Assembly (NCBI GenBank): GCA_014378525.1
Contig: JACMNL010000132.1
Location: 1 to 64,000 of the forward strand
DNA: 64,000 nt
Direction: 5' to 3'
Source: Bacteriovorax sp.
GTDB lineage: Bacteria > Bdellovibrionota > Bacteriovoracia > Bacteriovoracales > Bacteriovoracaceae
In this document: positions 60,575 through 64,000 of the stretch, piece after piece
How the letters are laid out: the number at the start of each line of letters is the position of its first letter
Position numbering within the stretch: position 1 is the first letter of the stretch
The notes under the pieces: generated by a model
The model's database searches: none
Told to the model about the DNA's origin: nothing
The model's input: only the letters and a program-made list of their open reading frames with translations
Made by a program: the position numbers and the translations under genes

Positions 60575-62506
60575 ATGGATGTTAACAATCAGTCAAAAGC
60601 AATTACACAGGCAAGGGATCGCTACCGTGAAGCTCAGGAAGACCTGAAGGGATCGTACGAAAAAAACCTGAGTCAGATGAAAGAAACTTACGACGGTAAG
60701 AGTGCAAAACAGGCAAAAAATTACGACGAACATAAAACAAAACTCGAAGAGCAAAACTCAGTTAACAACGAACTTTACACTGACAAAACAAAAACAGCGA
60801 TCAACAAGTCTCAGGAAGAGTTTAAAAATAAACTTCGCGAAAATACAGCTAAATTTGATCAGGATAGAAACGGACAAAAAAATGAGTTGAATGAAAAACT
60901 TTCAACACTTTCTGAAGCGTATAAAAAAAGCGCTGATGAAAATACCCGCTACGAAGATCAGATTAAAAAATCAATGGGCGAGCGCTATACATCAGCGAAT
61001 AAACGTTACCAGGATGATTTTAACAAACAAATCACCAATCTTGATGAAAAATCCAAAAAAGTAAATCAGGAAAACAGCGAGAATGACCGTGAAGAGCGAC
61101 TTACACTTCAGGAAAAAAATTCGGCCGATCTTGAAAATATGAGAAGCAGTTCAAGTGAACAGAAGTTTAAGGAAGTTTCGCGCCTTAAAAATGACAATGA
61201 AAATCTTCGTACAGTTATGGGAAGAGATAACCAGATGCTGAAAGACCGCCAGGAAGAAAGAGTGGCTGACCTTTTCAAGATGAAAGGCAAAGAAAGTGAT
61301 GACGGTCAGAAGAATTTTGAAAATCTTCAGAAAGACCTGCGCATGAAAAACGTTGCAGCTGCAGAAAAAGAAAGTGCGAACCATAAAACAGAATCGAAGG
61401 AACTTGAAGCGCGATTCAATGACGACGTAAGAAACATCCAGAGCGTGGCAAATCAGAAAATTAAAGGCGGGACTAACGCCGATAATTTAACTGATGAATT
61501 AAAACAGACTAAATCCTCTTACGACAACAGACTTCAGGCCGCACGTGAAGAAATCAACCGCAATAATATGATGAATTCTGAAAAAGAAGACAACATCGAT
61601 TCAATGTATAAAGAAAAATTGAAGCAACAAAAGCTTTCCAATATCGAAACTCTTGGTAAAAAAGAAGATGAAGCGAGTGAAACACTTAAGCAAAGTGTTT
61701 ATGAAAACAGAGAAAAAAATAATGCCATGATCGACCGTTACAAGGCCGAATCAAGCACTATCAAAAAAGAAGATGATGATCACCTGGCCCACACAATGGA
61801 GCAGGGAAAAAAGCAAATTAAAGACCAGAGAGTCGAGTTCGGAAGAGTCGTCAATAACATGAATGATAAAAACATGGAGACGATCAATTCTTTGAAAGAG
61901 GATTATTCAAAAGATAAAACCCAGTCGATCGAAAAATCCAAAAAGGATTTTAACGAAGAAAAAGTCGCAATGAAAAACGATTTCAACCGCAATGTAACTA
62001 TTCGCGATACACTTTATGAGCAAAAGCTTTCAGAGATGGAAAAGCAGACGAATAAAATTATCGAGAACTATGAAAACAGAATGGTCTCAATCACCCGTAA
62101 AACTGAAAATGAAATTGACCAGATCAAGACAACAGAAGCAGAAAGAAAATTAAAAGAAGGCCAGGCCAACAGAGTGGGCATCGAAAATTTACGTACGCAG
62201 AGTGATGCCGAACTTGTCCAGATGCGTGATAAATACGAAGGGAAAATTGCCCGAGACCGCGCAATGACCGACAACAATACTAATAAAATTGTCCAAAAGT
62301 ACGAAGATCAACTTAATCGCGAAAGAATTGATCACCAAAAAGAACTATCAACAAGATTAGGTGAGTCCCAGTCGCAGTTCGAAAGACTTTTTAAGAATTC
62401 GGAGCTGGAAAAGCAGACTTTAAGAAACCAGTATGAGCAGCGAATGGAAAATATGAAGCTCGGTTCTCTTGCAACTAGCACAGATCCTTCTTCAAAAAAG
62501 GCGTAG
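60575..62506 (+). CDS. Long coiled-coil protein, unknown
   Basis: A 643-residue protein made almost wholly of charged residues with heptad character: Glu, Lys, Asp, Asn and Gln dominate and no hydrophobic core domain, signal peptide or membrane segment is visible. Segments such as KKSMGERYTSANKRYQDDFNKQITNLDEKSKK and LKQQKLSNIETLGKKEDEASETLKQ suggest one long, poorly packed coiled coil. It could be a cytoskeletal or scaffolding filament in the cytoplasm. It has its own terminator and promoter-like surroundings and no recognised homologue. Confidence 0.6.
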   Translation: MDVNNQSKAITQARDRYREAQEDLKGSYEKNLSQMKETYDGKSAKQAKNYDEHKTKLEEQNSVNNELYTDKTKTAINKSQEEFKNKLRENTAKFDQDRNGQKNELNEKLSTLSEAYKKSADENTRYEDQIKKSMGERYTSANKRYQDDFNKQITNLDEKSKKVNQENSENDREERLTLQEKNSADLENMRSSSSEQKFKEVSRLKNDNENLRTVMGRDNQMLKDRQEERVADLFKMKGKESDDGQKNFENLQKDLRMKNVAAAEKESANHKTESKELEARFNDDVRNIQSVANQKIKGGTNADNLTDELKQTKSSYDNRLQAAREEINRNNMMNSEKEDNIDSMYKEKLKQQKLSNIETLGKKEDEASETLKQSVYENREKNNAMIDRYKAESSTIKKEDDDHLAHTMEQGKKQIKDQRVEFGRVVNNMNDKNMETINSLKEDYSKDKTQSIEKSKKDFNEEKVAMKNDFNRNVTIRDTLYEQKLSEMEKQTNKIIENYENRMVSITRKTENEIDQIKTTEAERKLKEGQANRVGIENLRTQSDAELVQMRDKYEGKIARDRAMTDNNTNKIVQKYEDQLNRERIDHQKELSTRLGESQSQFERLFKNSELEKQTLRNQYEQRMENMKLGSLATSTDPSSKKA

Positions 62507-62536
62507 TTGATGGTATCCTAGGTAATATCTTAGAAT
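62507..62536 (+). promoter_or_regulatory. Possible promoter for pyk
   Basis: TTGATG and TAGAAT are 18 nt apart directly after the coiled-coil gene. A start near 62543 would give a leader of about 16 nt before the pyk ATG. Inverted-repeat arms overlap both boxes' surroundings. Confidence 0.4.
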
Positions 62537-62557
62537 TTAGATAAAACCCAGGATACC
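62512..62557 (+). repeat. Inverted repeat in front of pyk start codon
   Basis: GGTATCCTAGG (62512-62522) and CCCAGGATACC (62547-62557) form an 11-bp inverted repeat with one mismatch and a 24-nt spacer. The right arm contains the AGGA ribosome binding site and ends 1 nt before the ATG. It could be an operator around the promoter or an RNA hairpin blocking ribosome entry. Confidence 0.5.
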
Positions 62558-62558
62558 A

Positions 62559-64000
62559 ATGAGACGTGCAAAAATAGTTGCAACTATCGGCCCTTCGACC
62601 AACACCAAAGAAATGCTTTCAAAATTAATCGAGACAGGCGTAAACGTCTGCCGGATCAATATGTCACACGGTACGTATGAAGCGCACTCTGCTGTTATAA
62701 AAAACATCCGTGAAGCTTCAAAAGAATCAGGTTATGAAGTGGCGATTCTCGCTGACCTTCAAGGGCCGAAAATCCGCGTTGATAAACTTCCCGAGCCCCT
62801 TAAACTGGAGCCAGGATCAGAATGGGTTATTGGTACATCAAAAATTAAAGACAACTATCCTGAGTATAAAAATAATTACATTCCTACTATCTATGAACAT
62901 TTAGTTTCTGACTGTCATGATGGTGCACGCATTTTATTTGATGACGGACTTTTGTCTGCAGTTGCTGTTTCTCGTGATCGTGATGTTTATAAAATTAAAG
63001 TCATCACTGGTGGGATGTTAAAATCCAATAAAGGGATCAATCTTCCGGACTGTGATGTGTCTGCTCCGGCGTTCACTGAAAAAGACCGTGAAGATTTAAT
63101 GTTTGCACTAAAAGAAGGTGCAGATTACGTTGCTCTGTCTTTCGTTCGCAAGAAAGAAGATATCATGCAGGTAAAAACTCTATTGCATTCGTTGAAAGTT
63201 AATATTCCCATTATCTCTAAAATTGAAAAACCTCAGGCCGTAGATAATCTTGATGAAATTTTATCTGTCACAGATATGATCATGGTAGCTAGAGGTGACA
63301 TGGGTGTTGAAGTCGGGAACCATTTAGTTCCGGCGATTCAAAAGAAAATTATTACTGCCTGTAATGCCCGCGGTATTCCGGTTATCACTGCCACTCAGAT
63401 GCTGGAGAGTATGACTGAAAATCCGACTCCAACTCGCGCAGAAGCTTCAGACGTAGCGAATGCAATCTGGGATGGAACAGATGCAGTTATGCTTTCAGGT
63501 GAAACAGCTTCGGGAAAATATCCCATTGAAACTGTGCGCATGATGGATCAGATTGTTAGAGAAGCAGAACGTACACCAAAAGAAAGACCGCTCATGAGAC
63601 ACCAGGATTTATCGAGCTTAACAGCTTCGATCATGGTGGCCGCAAGTATGATCGCTGAAAAAATCGGCGCTAGAAGAATCCTCTCTGTTACAGAGTCAGG
63701 AGCTTCGTGTTTACGTATCACTCAATTCCGTCCAAGTGTTCCGGTTCTGGGAATTACCAATTCACTTAGAGTCGCACGCCGTATGTGTTTATACTGGGGA
63801 GTAAGTCCTTTCATCGTTATCGATCAGGAAAAAGAAAGTTCTGACTTCATGAAAAATGTTTTAAAAGAAGTTAAGGATCGCCTGAAATTAAAAAACGGCG
63901 ACAAGCTGGTCGTGACTAAAGGTGACGGGCAATTCTTTTCACAAGGAAGCTCAAACTCTGTAAAGGTGGAACTCATCAGGGATGTTCCTAAAGTGAAAGG
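62559..64000 (+). CDS. pyk: Pyruvate kinase (partial, runs off right edge)
   Basis: Pyruvate kinase transfers phosphate from phosphoenolpyruvate to ADP at the end of glycolysis. The ORF is absent from the ORF track because it has no stop inside the window; 480 codons are visible, nearly the whole enzyme. It opens RRAKIVATIGPSTNTKEML and includes VCRINMSHGTYE, ILADLQGPKIRV, ISKIEKPQAVDNLDEIL (catalytic Lys region), MVARGDMGVEVG and TATQMLESMTENPTPTRAEASDVANA. The C-terminal allosteric domain has LSVTESGASCLRITQFRP. ATG at 62559 follows AGGA, which lies in an inverted repeat. Confidence 0.95.
   Translation, partial: MRRAKIVATIGPSTNTKEMLSKLIETGVNVCRINMSHGTYEAHSAVIKNIREASKESGYEVAILADLQGPKIRVDKLPEPLKLEPGSEWVIGTSKIKDNYPEYKNNYIPTIYEHLVSDCHDGARILFDDGLLSAVAVSRDRDVYKIKVITGGMLKSNKGINLPDCDVSAPAFTEKDREDLMFALKEGADYVALSFVRKKEDIMQVKTLLHSLKVNIPIISKIEKPQAVDNLDEILSVTDMIMVARGDMGVEVGNHLVPAIQKKIITACNARGIPVITATQMLESMTENPTPTRAEASDVANAIWDGTDAVMLSGETASGKYPIETVRMMDQIVREAERTPKERPLMRHQDLSSLTASIMVAASMIAEKIGARRILSVTESGASCLRITQFRPSVPVLGITNSLRVARRMCLYWGVSPFIVIDQEKESSDFMKNVLKEVKDRLKLKNGDKLVVTKGDGQFFSQGSSNSVKVELIRDVPKVK

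Overview
The window is AT-rich bacterial chromosome (roughly 40% G+C by eye), densely packed, with one tRNA and no rRNA, CRISPR array, insertion sequence or prophage that I could recognise. Outer-membrane, lipoprotein and Kdo/LPS genes show a Gram-negative cell. The mix of a chemotaxis operon, many secreted or lipid-anchored proteins of unknown function, a DraG-type ADP-ribosylglycohydrolase, a fatty-acid cis/trans isomerase and a duplicated-permease ABC importer would fit a Bdellovibrionota-type (Bacteriovorax/Peredibacter-like) bacterium. That placement is an inference from gene content, not from a marker search.

Layout. 56-2085 (+): a periplasmic solute-binding protein and a lipoprotein. 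8893-2082 (-): a leftward run of TolC-type channel, outer-membrane protein, purB, a DUF805/SHOCT-like membrane protein, a b-type cytochrome, an MsrP-like molybdoprotein and a radical SAM/SPASM protein. 9404-15313 (+): a tightly coupled operon kdsB-pyrG-kdsA-kdsC-DUF493-gpsA-ADP-ribosylglycohydrolase, supplying Kdo, the CTP to activate it, and glycerol-3-phosphate. 15411-17588 (-): DsbD. 17777-25377 (+): a histidine kinase coupled to a cytoplasmic BtuF-like protein, a TPR lipoprotein plus FecR-domain protein, then guaB-guaA and a small membrane protein. 30180-25374 (-): an anchored protein, a HAD-like protein, cis/trans isomerase and a polysaccharide deacetylase. 30346-37156 (+): dnaE, an exported protein, a CsgG/FlgT-like lipoprotein and pyrD, closed by a bidirectional terminator.

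37218-43484: two small exported proteins, queC and a phosphohexomutase (-), a ferredoxin with an Na+/H+ antiporter-like protein (+), and ilvE (-). 43718-49837 (+): a chemotaxis operon cheA-cheW-cheR/REC/pseudo-cheB-cheB-REC, preceded by a sigma-28-like promoter. 49969-55717: a COG4705-type membrane protein, a beta-barrel-like protein (-), and a NitT/TauT-type importer (duplicated permease and ATPase, no binding protein) followed by a YnfA protein. Then come a tRNA-Val(GAC) on the minus strand, a heterodimeric ABC exporter, a DsbA-like lipoprotein, a 643-residue coiled-coil protein, and pyruvate kinase running off the right edge.

Most notable: the chemotaxis operon holds a CheR-REC fusion whose C-terminal third aligns with the CheB methylesterase but lacks all three catalytic residues. 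It lies next to an intact CheB, and the two REC domains share a 38-bp identical stretch. Other points are the tRNA-Val with C at position 33, start-codon-proximal inverted repeats at guaB and pyk, an ABC exporter with one degenerate ATP site, and an MsrP-like enzyme without a Tat signal.
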